A stretch of 14,248 nt of DNA from JBCCSZ01 sp039199225 (GCA_039199225.1 JBCCSZ010000207.1:1-14248), one strand, 5' to 3'; numbered from the stretch's first letter, positions 1 through 6,838 are shown. The notes: a model not told the origin generated them from the sequence alone. Made by a program: numbers and translations.

Positions 1-578
1 ACCAACTCGGCTTGAACCTCGGGATTTTGATGCATCAGGGAAAGCTGTCTCGCAATACCTTCACCCTCATCGTCAGCGCCAGCAACACCAAAGGCAGCTT
101 CGATTACACCCAAAAATTCATTGAGCACTACGTAGGCCACCTGGACGAAAGCATACAGACCGATTGTGCGCAATGGGCCAAGGCACACACCGCCTATTGG
201 CAAAAGGATTTGGAAGTCAGTTTGGATTTACTGCAAAGGTATCGCTTCAAAATTCCATACCTTCAGCTCATCAGTAGGGTGTTGCACACACAAGTCTATT
301 TCGACCTCTTCCTTCAGGATACCTCCTATCAATTCTATCTGTTCAATTACTTCGATGCTTTTGAAAAGCGATTGAATCGGGAGCAGCTGTGGTCCAAGCT
401 TAATAAGACATCCTTCCTACGCTTTGTACAAAAGTGTCGGGTGTTGGCGCGCTATTATGTGGATGAGTCGATCGGTACAAATAAAGTTCTGAAATTGTTG
501 GAGGGCAACTTGAATGTTCAGGCTTACAATTGGTTGCAGCAAAAAAGAACGGAGGTCTTGCAAAAAAGAGCAAAGTGA
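1..578 (+). CDS. C-terminal part of an unidentified helical protein (5' end outside window)
   Basis: The reading frame is open from base 3 to a TGA at 576-578, giving 191 visible residues. It runs off the left edge, so the N-terminus is missing; the TTG at base 12 is simply an internal Leu codon. I do not recognise the family. The visible part is rich in Leu, Tyr, Phe, Gln and charged residues in helix-like patterns. It has no signal peptide, membrane segment or obvious catalytic motif in this portion, and it ends in a basic tail (KRTEVLQKRAK). Repeating helix pairs such as WAKAHTAYWQKDLEVSLDLLQ would fit a TPR-like or other alpha-solenoid fold, but this is only an impression. The stop codon lies inside a strong hairpin terminator. 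The gene converges on the lipoprotein gene that follows. Confidence 0.75.
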   Translation, partial: QLGLNLGILMHQGKLSRNTFTLIVSASNTKGSFDYTQKFIEHYVGHLDESIQTDCAQWAKAHTAYWQKDLEVSLDLLQRYRFKIPYLQLISRVLHTQVYFDLFLQDTSYQFYLFNYFDAFEKRLNREQLWSKLNKTSFLRFVQKCRVLARYYVDESIGTNKVLKLLEGNLNVQAYNWLQQKRTEVLQKRAK

Positions 579-605
579 TCGCTCCGGGGAGGAACGACCA
601 CTTTG
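571..605. terminator. Hairpin terminator between convergent genes
   Basis: Bases 571-584 pair with 591-605 around a GGGGA-type loop: 13 base pairs with two internal mismatches (A578/C598 and C582/A594). Read on the minus strand, the stem is followed a few bases later by a run of six T (A562-A567 on the plus strand), which is the classic layout for a rho-independent terminator of the lipoprotein gene. On the plus strand the tail is only weakly T-rich, but the hairpin may still stop transcripts of the upstream gene, whose stop codon it overlaps. Confidence 0.8.
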
Positions 606-627
606 TAAAATTAAGGTTTATTTGGGG

Positions 628-1104
628 TTAGTTGATGACAATATCCTCTATGATGATTTCCTGTAGCTCCATCAATTCCAGATTGGTCAGGGACTGTCCA
701 TTGAGCAGATAAACAACCTGCAAAGTATCGGAATGAACGGACTGGTCATCGATCGTGACATTGAGTGTTTGGGTTTCCTCTTGCGCATCTTTAAATTGGA
801 GATGCTGTTCTGTTTTTAATTCAATATTGGCGAGGTCTTCATCGTCGCTGATGTAGTCAATTGTCAGTGTTACAGCTGTGTTGGATAGTTGGCTGCTGGA
901 CACTTCTACTTCGATGGTGAGATCGGAGCCTTGTTCGTCACCACCGGATTGTTCATACGCTACACCACCGGAAACGGATGGCGTACTTCTTAGCTGTGGT
1001 CGTTCGGTATTTGGAGAGGCTTCAGAAAGAAGAGGCGCATCCTTAGAGCAAGAGATCAACAAAAGAAAACTAGTGAGAGCAGAGATTAAAATCAGATTTT
1101 TCAT
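628..1104 (-). CDS. Small secreted lipoprotein of unknown function
   Basis: A 158-aa protein with a type II (lipoprotein) signal peptide: Lys2, a hydrophobic core at residues 4-17, and a lipobox LISC with Cys19 as the lipidated residue. The residues after the cysteine (SKD) loosely resemble the Bacteroidota lipoprotein export signal, so surface exposure is possible. Residues 23-62 are a Ser/Gly/Glu-rich linker. Residues 62-158 alternate polar and beta-branched residues (TIEVEV, VTLTIDYI, TLNVTID, TLQVVYLL) as in a beta-sandwich, and are strongly acidic. I found no named domain. The frame stays open upstream to 1263, but I chose ATG 1104 because the signal peptide begins exactly there. The gene stands alone and ends at the hairpin terminator. 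No convincing promoter was found upstream. Confidence 0.85.
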   Translation of the reverse strand: MKNLILISALTSFLLLISCSKDAPLLSEASPNTERPQLRSTPSVSGGVAYEQSGGDEQGSDLTIEVEVSSSQLSNTAVTLTIDYISDDEDLANIELKTEQHLQFKDAQEETQTLNVTIDDQSVHSDTLQVVYLLNGQSLTNLELMELQEIIIEDIVIN

Positions 1105-1508
1105 ATCAATTAGTGAGGTTATGCCCCATTTCAGTTCGGAGCGGTTTAGAAAATGAATGTGTTGTCCGATCCGTGGAAAAAGATCGAACTCATTTCCGTC
1201 CCCCATTTCATCATGTGCACCTGATAGCTTGGAGTGCTGGACACAGCCCAGTCCTGTGAGCAAAGAGCGACTTTTCTCACAACTGTCGGATTTGAAAAAA
1301 TTGTTGACTTTTAAAACTCGTTGAAAGGGTCAAGTGATCGGACCAATGGTGTTTGTTTATCCAAGCACTTAACTTGTTTGATGGGTGTTCTCTTCTTTTT
1401 ACATAAGCACATTCCCTTCTCTGATTAAAAGTGACCTAGCTGGTGAATTTTTTTTGAATTTAAATTTTTAAGGAAGGTAGGTTTACGCCTTTGAGCCTCC
1501 TCCAAGGA

Positions 1509-1681
1509 AGCAAAATAAGTGCCTGGACAAAATGGTGTTATCCTTAGTTTGAGATGAGTTTCATCGGTAGACGAGGCAAAAAACACAGGCATAGCCGTAG
1601 CTATGGAGAGTATTTTTAACGAAGTAGAGAGGTGAGAGTCGTTCCAAATAAGTCATTACTTAACTAGGCACTTATAGCAAA
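1509..1681. repeat. 6-bp target-site duplication AGCAAA flanking the MITE-like element
   Basis: AGCAAA occurs at 1509-1514 and again at 1676-1681, each directly abutting the outermost base of the inverted repeats. Removing the element and one copy gives a continuous uninterrupted sequence, consistent with insertion into one AGCAAA site. Confidence 0.65.
1515..1675. mobile_element. MITE-like insertion, 161 bp, with terminal inverted repeats and target-site duplication
   Basis: The left end reads ATAAGTGCCTGG (1515-1526). The right end, read on the minus strand, is ATAAGTGCCTAG (1675-1664): 12-bp inverted repeats matching at 11 positions. The element is bounded on both sides by the same six bases, AGCAAA (1509-1514 and 1676-1681), as expected of a target-site duplication. 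Close to its exact centre is a hairpin CATAGC-CGTA-GCTATG (1590-1605). An A run (1578-1584) and a T run (1612-1616) lie about equally far from that hairpin, so the element is a long imperfect fold-back. It encodes no protein and would need a transposase in trans. Origin and family are not recognised with certainty. Confidence 0.7.
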
Positions 1682-1744
1682 GGATTTGTTAAGATGTATA
1701 ACAGCGTACAGGCAGGAATCTCAATAATGTGATTTCAAAATTTC

Positions 1745-1825
1745 AGTAACAACTCCCTGATTATGAATCAATAAGCTTATATTTGATTCCCCTGAAGTAG
1801 ACAATAGATATTGAGTAACAACTCC
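1745..1825. repeat. Two 12-bp direct repeats AGTAACAACTCC upstream of the CHAT gene
   Basis: Identical copies lie at 1745-1756 and 1814-1825, 69 bp apart start to start, and not obviously palindromic. They flank a TATATTTG box at 1778-1785. The position upstream of the TPR-CHAT gene would suit paired binding sites for a regulator, but this is inference and chance is possible. Confidence 0.35.
1778..1785 (+). promoter_or_regulatory. Possible -7 box (TATATTTG) of the TPR-CHAT gene
   Basis: TATATTTG matches the Bacteroidota -7 consensus TAnnTTTG exactly. However, no TTTG or TTG lies 19-23 bp upstream, and the resulting leader to ATG 1936 would be about 145 nt. It may be real but activator-dependent, or it may be chance in A/T-rich DNA. 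Confidence 0.3.
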
Positions 1826-1874
1826 ATTCAAAGTGATCGTCCAAATACCCGATTTATTAAAATCTTGTTAAAAC

Positions 1875-1889
1875 GTATCGCTTCGATAC
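1875..1889 (+). promoter_or_regulatory. Short perfect hairpin upstream of the TPR-CHAT start
   Basis: GTATCG-CTT-CGATAC forms a perfect 6-bp stem with a 3-base loop, 46 bases before the start codon. It has no T tail, so it is not a terminator. It could be an operator half-site pair or a 5' leader hairpin affecting RNA stability or translation. The role is not known. Confidence 0.35.
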
Positions 1890-1935
1890 ACAATTCCTCT
1901 TTTGATTCGAGTGTAGTCTATAAAGTCAACACATT

Positions 1936-4900
1936 ATGAACAAACGACATCTCATTCATCTGGTATGGCTTTTCTTAATTGTGATCGGCCATGCAACAGC
2001 CAAGACACCTCTTTCCAAACGACAAGATTCACTCAGCCTAGACCATCACTGGAACAATAGATACTACAAACGGGCCACCGAATTGGAACAGGCTGGTAAG
2101 CCTTTGGCCGCCGTTTCCTTTTACCAAAAAGCGCTTCAAAGATTTGAGAAAAAGAAGCAATGGTATGCTTACATGACCGCCTCCCATCGCCTGGGCCGCA
2201 ATTGCCTGAACCGGGAGGACTTTGCATCTGGCATAGAGGTCATCAATACCGCCTTAACGCAATTGGAACGAAACGCTCCTGGCTCTTTGAAAAACGGACA
2301 ACGACTTTACCAGCTGCAATTCGATTTGTACAAAAAGGAGCAAAAGACAAAGGAAGCTCTCACAGTTTCCGACCGACAGTTGTTGCTACTGCACAGCCTC
2401 TACAGAAAAATCCCGCATTGGGATTTGGTGAAAGCTTACCACCACCGCGCACAATTGCAACAACAACTAAAGACGTATAAGGAGGCCGTTGAGTCTGCCT
2501 TGAAAGCCAAGGAAATCGCAGAAAGTCTGTATCGCGAAAACTACGGGCTGACAAGCCGTACCTACAAATTGTTGCATTACTTGTATCGACAAACCGGCGC
2601 TTATACCGAAGGCGTAGAGCTGCTAAAAACAGCCCTTTCCTACGCCTCCTCACACCCTCGGGCCAAGGAGGAAGATATCTGCTTGTACTACCTTGAACTG
2701 GGCAATTATCAAACGACCTTCAACGAATCTCGCCGAGCCATAGAATACTTCGAAAAGGTCTTGTTTCTCATCCAGGAAAGTGAGACAGCCAAAAAGACCG
2801 TAGAAAAGCAATATGGTTTATCCAGATTATACAGCAGACTTGGTGTGAATTTTCTGAACATCAAAGACTGCAGCCAAGCATCCCGATACTTCACAAAATC
2901 CATCGAACAGATAAAGAATCGGACCGACAAGATGGCCATCAAGCGGATCGTTCAAAACCTGACCTCCATCGGCTCCATCTACTCCGAAAGAAATCTCTAC
3001 GACACCGCCACCTACTACTACGAGCAGGCCGATAGCTTGCTAGACATCGCCATAGCAAGTGCGGCAGACGCCAATGCTTTTTTTCACCAAAAGAGGCACA
3101 TCCTTTGGCATGCCGGGTCCAATGCCCTGAATAGAGGAGATTTGGATCAAGCCAAGAGGTACTTTCTGGAAGTCCTTGAAAAGTTTTCTGTAGAAGACCG
3201 ACAATGGGACGACGTAGGCACACTATTCTATCTGGGCATCATCGCCGAAGAACAAAACGATTGGCCAAGCGCCCTATATTACAACCACCTAGGCATCATC
3301 GCCCTCTGCCGAACGTTCAACAATCCAGATTATTTGCAGTTGCCGGCCTTGGAAGACTTTCGGGAATTGGGCAACACCTACTGGCTGCTGAATCAAAAGG
3401 CGCGATACCTATCTTTATCTGCTCAACAAGAAGCAGATTCTGTAAAAAAAGAGCGCCACTTGGAGGCAGCCATCCGAACCGTCGACCTTTTCGATCAGGT
3501 ACACAATCGCGGCTTGAAGAAAATGAACATCCTCAGAGATGGTCAGAATACCACCATCATAGAAACTTCTCTGATGAACTACAAAGAAGGGATCAGCATT
3601 GCACACCGCGACCATCGGTCCCAGACTTCTCATGAAGTGATTGAAAAAGGATTTTACTACACCCAAAAAATGAAGTCTCAACACCTTTGGATGAATTTGC
3701 TGATGAGCGAAGCAACCACCCACGGCAATGTACCAGAGACATTCGTTGAAAAGGAGAAAAACCTACAGGAAGAAATTCTTCACTACGAACAAAAACTACT
3801 AGAGGCCGAAGAGGCTGGCGATAGCAACATGGTGGCTGTATACGAACATCTGTACTTGTTTGAAAAGCGCAATGACTATCGGGAGTTGATGCTCGAAATG
3901 GAAGCACACTACCCTGCTTACTATGAGTCTAAGTTTGCCTTTACCCCTCAAAGCAGCGCTTCCCTTCAACCTATTTTGAAAGGCAAAGAATTGCTCATCG
4001 AATACGTTTTTTCAGACGAAGCGCTCTTCGCTTTCACACTCAGCCACGACCAACCCTTGCGCATGCATCGACTGCCATTGGACAAGCAGCTGTTTTCGCG
4101 CATCGACTCCTTACACGAATTGCTGCAGGCTTCCTCCTGGATGCGAAAATCCAGACGGGAACAATTCATAAAATTGTCTCATCACCTTTACCAACAACTA
4201 TTGGAGCCCCTCGAAACACAACTGCAGGGAAAAGAACGCCTGATCATCATTGGAGATGGCATGATGAATTACATCCCCTTCGAGGTACTGCTGCCCAATC
4301 CGACCGTGGCGGCCTTTCACAAACTGGACTACCTGATTCGTCGATTCGAGCTTTCCTATCACTACTCGGCCAGCTTGTTCGCCAGGGCCAGGCAAAAGGA
4401 AAAATCAGCACAGTCTGGCATCTTTGCTTTCGCACCCGTCTACGAGCAATCGGAGCATAAGGTGAAGCAGGTCGCACAGACGACCATCCCTTCCAAGCTG
4501 CGCACCTTTCGGCAAGATTGCACCTATGCACCACTGCCCGAATCCGAGCGAGAGGTCAAAACCATCGCACAGCTTTTTGGAGAAGCCGAACAGGACACCT
4601 CCAATCAGTTTTTGGCCATTCGACAAAATGCAGATGAGACAACGCTCAAAAATCATCTGTCCATGCCATACAAGTACATACACATAGCCGGCCACAGCTT
4701 CGCCAATTTGGAGCATCCCAAGTTTTCGGGCATCGCCTGCTTTTCCGAAAAGGAGTCGACGACATCCAAGGAAGATGGCGTGTTGTATGCCGGGGAGATT
4801 TACAACATCAAGACCCAAGCAGATTTGGTGATTTTGAGCAGTTGTGAAAGTGGCTTTGGAAAATTGGAATTGGCAGAAGGGCTGATGGGCCTGAATCGCG

Positions 4901-5112
4901 CTTTCATATTCAATGGGACACCCAATGTGGTTTTCTCTCTTTGGAAGGTCTACGATAAGATCAACGCCAAGGTGATGATCGACTTTTATCGGGAGGTATT
5001 CTCCGGACAAAGCTATTCTTCTAGCCTACGCCAGGCCAAGCTCGAATTGTTGGCTAAGCCGGAAACAGCAGCACCACATTATTGGAGTCCTTATCTATTG
5101 ATTGGCTGTTAG
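1936..5112 (+). CDS. Exported TPR-CHAT protease-like protein
   Basis: 1058 aa. Residues 1-22 form a Sec signal peptide (MNKRH, hydrophobic core 6-18, cleavage after ATA at 20-22), so the protein should act in the periplasm or beyond. Residues about 38-555 are some ten degenerate TPR helix pairs (for example AAVSFYQKALQRF, DTATYYYEQADSLLD, DQAKRYFLEVLEKF). A long helical, partly coiled-coil segment follows to about 665. Residues about 675-1058 are a CHAT domain, a caspase-like clan CD cysteine peptidase fold, with LIIIGDGMMNYIPFEVL at 769-785. The catalytic pair appears intact: His920 in HIAGHS and Cys970 in LSSCESG. The end, APHYWSPYLLIG, is typical of the family. ATG 1936 is chosen because it starts the signal peptide. 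The gene converges on the sigma/anti-sigma operon with only 10 bp between stop codons. Substrate unknown; the neighbouring membrane protein is an attractive candidate. Confidence 0.9.
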   Translation: MNKRHLIHLVWLFLIVIGHATAKTPLSKRQDSLSLDHHWNNRYYKRATELEQAGKPLAAVSFYQKALQRFEKKKQWYAYMTASHRLGRNCLNREDFASGIEVINTALTQLERNAPGSLKNGQRLYQLQFDLYKKEQKTKEALTVSDRQLLLLHSLYRKIPHWDLVKAYHHRAQLQQQLKTYKEAVESALKAKEIAESLYRENYGLTSRTYKLLHYLYRQTGAYTEGVELLKTALSYASSHPRAKEEDICLYYLELGNYQTTFNESRRAIEYFEKVLFLIQESETAKKTVEKQYGLSRLYSRLGVNFLNIKDCSQASRYFTKSIEQIKNRTDKMAIKRIVQNLTSIGSIYSERNLYDTATYYYEQADSLLDIAIASAADANAFFHQKRHILWHAGSNALNRGDLDQAKRYFLEVLEKFSVEDRQWDDVGTLFYLGIIAEEQNDWPSALYYNHLGIIALCRTFNNPDYLQLPALEDFRELGNTYWLLNQKARYLSLSAQQEADSVKKERHLEAAIRTVDLFDQVHNRGLKKMNILRDGQNTTIIETSLMNYKEGISIAHRDHRSQTSHEVIEKGFYYTQKMKSQHLWMNLLMSEATTHGNVPETFVEKEKNLQEEILHYEQKLLEAEEAGDSNMVAVYEHLYLFEKRNDYRELMLEMEAHYPAYYESKFAFTPQSSASLQPILKGKELLIEYVFSDEALFAFTLSHDQPLRMHRLPLDKQLFSRIDSLHELLQASSWMRKSRREQFIKLSHHLYQQLLEPLETQLQGKERLIIIGDGMMNYIPFEVLLPNPTVAAFHKLDYLIRRFELSYHYSASLFARARQKEKSAQSGIFAFAPVYEQSEHKVKQVAQTTIPSKLRTFRQDCTYAPLPESEREVKTIAQLFGEAEQDTSNQFLAIRQNADETTLKNHLSMPYKYIHIAGHSFANLEHPKFSGIACFSEKESTTSKEDGVLYAGEIYNIKTQADLVILSSCESGFGKLELAEGLMGLNRAFIFNGTPNVVFSLWKVYDKINAKVMIDFYREVFSGQSYSSSLRQAKLELLAKPETAAPHYWSPYLLIGC

Positions 5113-5121
5113 CAATGAAAG

Positions 5122-5142
5122 TTTATCGGACGGTAAATTTTT
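5122..5142 (+). terminator. Weak possible terminator of the TPR-CHAT gene
   Basis: TTTATC-GGAC-GGTAAA (5122-5137) can form a 6-bp A/T-rich stem with one G-T pair, followed at once by five T (5138-5142). It lies 9 bp after the CHAT stop codon and inside the last codons of the convergent anti-sigma-like gene. The stem is weak, so its function is uncertain. Confidence 0.35.
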
Positions 5143-6022
5143 GGACAAACAAGGTATTTTCTTTAGCGTCTTCAATCAGGTAGTAATACAAACCAGGGTC
5201 GAGGGGAATGGCCATCCGTATATTGAAGGCATAGGTATCTTTGCTGGTGGTCGTCAATTTCAATGGCTGTTTCACAACCCCCTCAAAGGCTTCGAAAGCG
5301 ATCTGGTCATTGGAGAAGATGTGCAGCTTGCAGCCGGAGACGGAAGATGGGGATGTCAGTGTCCCGGAAAAATGAAAATCGACAGAATCCTTGCTGCGGC
5401 TCTTTCGGATATTCTCCTGCAAATGACTTGCTTCAATGCGCACATTACTGCGCAGGGGATTGTCGATCAAGAACTCCAACTCGGGAATAGGATCAAAGTT
5501 GGCGGCAATCGGGCGCTCCTTCTTGGATGGGCGCGACTTGGGAGGTGCTTCCTTCTTTTGAGGTGGCGAGGCAGCATCGTCGGGCGGAGGTGCGGATTCC
5601 GTAGGTTCCTCCATAGGTGCGGTGCTTTCTGGCACATCCTCCTGAGTACCTTCCTGCTGCACAGGGGTATCGCTGGCCGGAGGTGGGCTACTTATATCTG
5701 GGTCAGCGGCCGGGCGCCCAACGAACCACCAGACCAACAGCAGCAACAAAGGCAATAGCAACCAATAGAGGTAACGGACCGAACCACTGCTTGCTTGCGC
5801 TGGCTCCACTTCAACCTGTCCGCTCAGTTGTTGCAAGCTTTTGCGCAACTCATTTTCAGGCGAATCGGCCAGCAGCTCCTCCATGTCCTGGTGCAATACC
5901 AACTCACGGGCCAAAGCTTCATCGGACTGGATGTCTTTTTCAAATTGCCGACGTTCCTCCGAATCCAGCTCCTCTTCCAAATATCTTTCAACTCTCTTTT
6001 GTATATCCTCCTTTTTGGCCAT
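5123..6022 (-). CDS. Anti-sigma-factor-like single-pass membrane protein
   Basis: 299 aa in three parts. Residues 1-65 are a charged helical domain (VERYLEEELDSEERRQFEKD, then QSDEALARELVLHQDMEELL). This is the pattern of cytoplasmic anti-sigma domains in Bacteroidota, here without the Cys/His zinc site of the ZAS type. Residues 83-102 are one transmembrane helix. Residues 103-172 are a Pro/Glu/Ser-rich, acidic then basic linker, and residues 175-299 look like a beta-sandwich (DSVDFHFSGTL, GLYYYLIED, LFVQKFTVR). Expected topology: N-terminus in the cytoplasm, C-terminus in the periplasm. It starts 4 bases after the sigma gene stop and is surely co-transcribed with it, which supports the anti-sigma assignment. 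The long, flexible periplasmic linker would be accessible to a protease. Alternative: a sigma-linked envelope protein that does not itself bind sigma. Confidence 0.75.
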   Translation of the reverse strand: MAKKEDIQKRVERYLEEELDSEERRQFEKDIQSDEALARELVLHQDMEELLADSPENELRKSLQQLSGQVEVEPAQASSGSVRYLYWLLLPLLLLLVWWFVGRPAADPDISSPPPASDTPVQQEGTQEDVPESTAPMEEPTESAPPPDDAASPPQKKEAPPKSRPSKKERPIAANFDPIPELEFLIDNPLRSNVRIEASHLQENIRKSRSKDSVDFHFSGTLTSPSSVSGCKLHIFSNDQIAFEAFEGVVKQPLKLTTTSKDTYAFNIRMAIPLDPGLYYYLIEDAKENTLFVQKFTVR

Positions 6023-6026
6023 TAAA

Positions 6027-6590
6027 CTATTGCGTTAAACTTTTGTATTCCGGGCTTGACCGGATCAAATCGGCCAGCTTATTTTTGCATTTGTATTTCT
6101 TTCGTTTGGCATAATCTTCTGAGTAGCCCATCGCAGCAGCGATCTCCTTGCCAGACTTTTTGTTGAAAAGCATCTTTAGCACCTTGCGGCATTCCTCTGA
6201 GAGCCTTTCAAACTGTCGGTTGAACAACGTCCATTTCTGCGACTTGTCCCAGTCGATTTCGAGGGGGTCTTCCATCATAGATACCTCTAAGTCTTCAAAA
6301 GGAACCCTCTTGAGGTTCTTTTTTTTCAACTTTTTTAGCCAAATCTTCTTACATACCCCAAAAAGGTAGTAATGGAAGTCGGTTGTCAGCTCCAACTCGT
6401 CGTTTTGCACCTTTCTGAAGACCACCAATATACCTTCCTGAAAGACATCCTTAGCGTCGTCCAGCTCCCCAGAATTCTTTTTGATGTACTTAGCCACCTG
6501 GGGTAGGGATTCACGATAAATTTCTTGTAAAACGGAAAAGTTGTTCTCTTTAATGCCTTTTAAATACTTTGAATTTAACTGGGTGTTCAT
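6027..6590 (-). CDS. ECF-type sigma-70 family RNA polymerase sigma factor
   Basis: 187 aa, the usual size of an ECF sigma factor. Region 2 spans about residues 18-95, including ELDDAKDVFQEGILVVFRK (core-binding, region 2.2-like) and FHYYLFGVCKKIWLKKLKKK (promoter-melting and -10 recognition region, very basic). A short acidic linker follows (99-118). Region 4 at 125-178 contains a helix-turn-helix, SGKEIAAAMGYSEDYAKRKK, for -35 recognition. The frame is open to 6635, but I chose ATG 6590: the earlier 15 codons would run up against the promoter box at 6624-6631, and the sigma domain does not need them. It is the first gene of a two-gene operon with the anti-sigma-like membrane protein. Targets are unknown; autoregulation is common in this class. 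Confidence 0.88.
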   Translation of the reverse strand: MNTQLNSKYLKGIKENNFSVLQEIYRESLPQVAKYIKKNSGELDDAKDVFQEGILVVFRKVQNDELELTTDFHYYLFGVCKKIWLKKLKKKNLKRVPFEDLEVSMMEDPLEIDWDKSQKWTLFNRQFERLSEECRKVLKMLFNKKSGKEIAAAMGYSEDYAKRKKYKCKNKLADLIRSSPEYKSLTQ

Positions 6591-6623
6591 CTGTTTGCTA
6601 TTGCTTTCCTTCCTGTGGAGCCA

Positions 6624-6656
6624 CAAATATAGCAAAACCCTTTGCTACTGTACAAA
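6624..6656 (-). promoter_or_regulatory. Bacteroidota-type promoter of the sigma/anti-sigma operon
   Basis: On the minus strand, TTTG (6656-6653) is followed after 21 bp by TATATTTG (6631-6624), exact matches to the -33 TTTG and -7 TAnnTTTG consensus. Transcription would begin near 6618, leaving a leader of about 28 nt before ATG 6590. This suggests reading by the housekeeping sigma factor rather than only by the ECF factor itself. Confidence 0.7.
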
Positions 6657-6814
6657 CGATGCATGTGATGGCGCGCTTTCAGTGACCGGCCTACAGCTAA
6701 TTACACGACATACAATCGCTAGGGTCTCTTTATCACTTCTTTTAGGACAGTTCATCCAAGCCAAGCAGCTTACATGCTGGCAAAGGCAAGGTATAAATTC
6801 CTTAACAATTTTTA

Positions 6815-6831
6815 TTAAGATTAAATCTAAA
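6815..6831. promoter_or_regulatory. Palindromic operator candidate of the siderophore operon
   Basis: TTAAGATTAAATCTAAA is a 17-bp palindrome centred on A6823 with 7 of 8 paired positions. Written as half-sites it is TTAAGA-N5-TCTAAA. It lies 7 bp upstream of the -7 box, where a bound repressor would block RNA polymerase. A second, weaker inverted repeat (6801-6819, CTTAA...TTAAG) overlaps its left side. Given the genes downstream, an iron-responsive repressor of the Fur or DtxR type is the natural guess; the regulator is not identified. Confidence 0.5.
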
Positions 6832-6838
6832 CAAGCAT

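Larger units (their letters stand above)
1105..1935. other. Long non-coding stretch with a mobile element and small repeats
   Basis: This 831-bp gap separates the divergently transcribed lipoprotein and TPR-CHAT genes. I see no credible gene in it. It holds a MITE-like element (1515-1675), a pair of 12-bp direct repeats (1745-1756 and 1814-1825), a -7-like box (1778-1785) and a 15-base hairpin (1875-1889). The stretch 1440-1475 is A/T-rich with long T runs. The start-proximal 160 bases (1105-1263) are open in frame with the lipoprotein but look non-coding. Confidence 0.7.

Noticed and set aside
1105..1263. In-frame upstream extension of the lipoprotein gene (53 extra codons)
   Set aside because: A clean lipoprotein signal peptide begins at ATG 1104; the extension would bury it, and its residues show no domain-like pattern.
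1745..1825. Direct repeats as a degenerate CRISPR
   Set aside because: Only two 12-bp copies with a 57-bp interval; too short and too few.
4405..5010. 201-codon minus-strand frame inside the CHAT domain
   Set aside because: It is antisense to the conserved catalytic part of the CHAT protein; no signal peptide, motif or promoter of its own.
1936..5112. CHAT protein as part of an anti-phage defence system (gasdermin or CRISPR type III-E)
   Set aside because: No gasdermin-like gene, cas gene or repeat-spacer array is in the window, and the signal peptide places the protein outside the cytoplasm.
5102..5758. 218-codon plus-strand frame overlapping the anti-sigma-like gene
   Set aside because: It lies antisense to a well-supported gene, lacks any domain pattern, and its composition is that expected of a shadow frame.
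5617..6114. 165-codon plus-strand frame across the sigma/anti-sigma boundary
   Set aside because: Pro/Ala-rich shadow of the acidic linker of the real minus-strand gene.
6591..6635. 15-codon N-terminal extension of the sigma factor
   Set aside because: It runs through the expected leader and transcription start into the -7 box at 6624-6631, and ATG 6590 gives a normal ECF sigma length.
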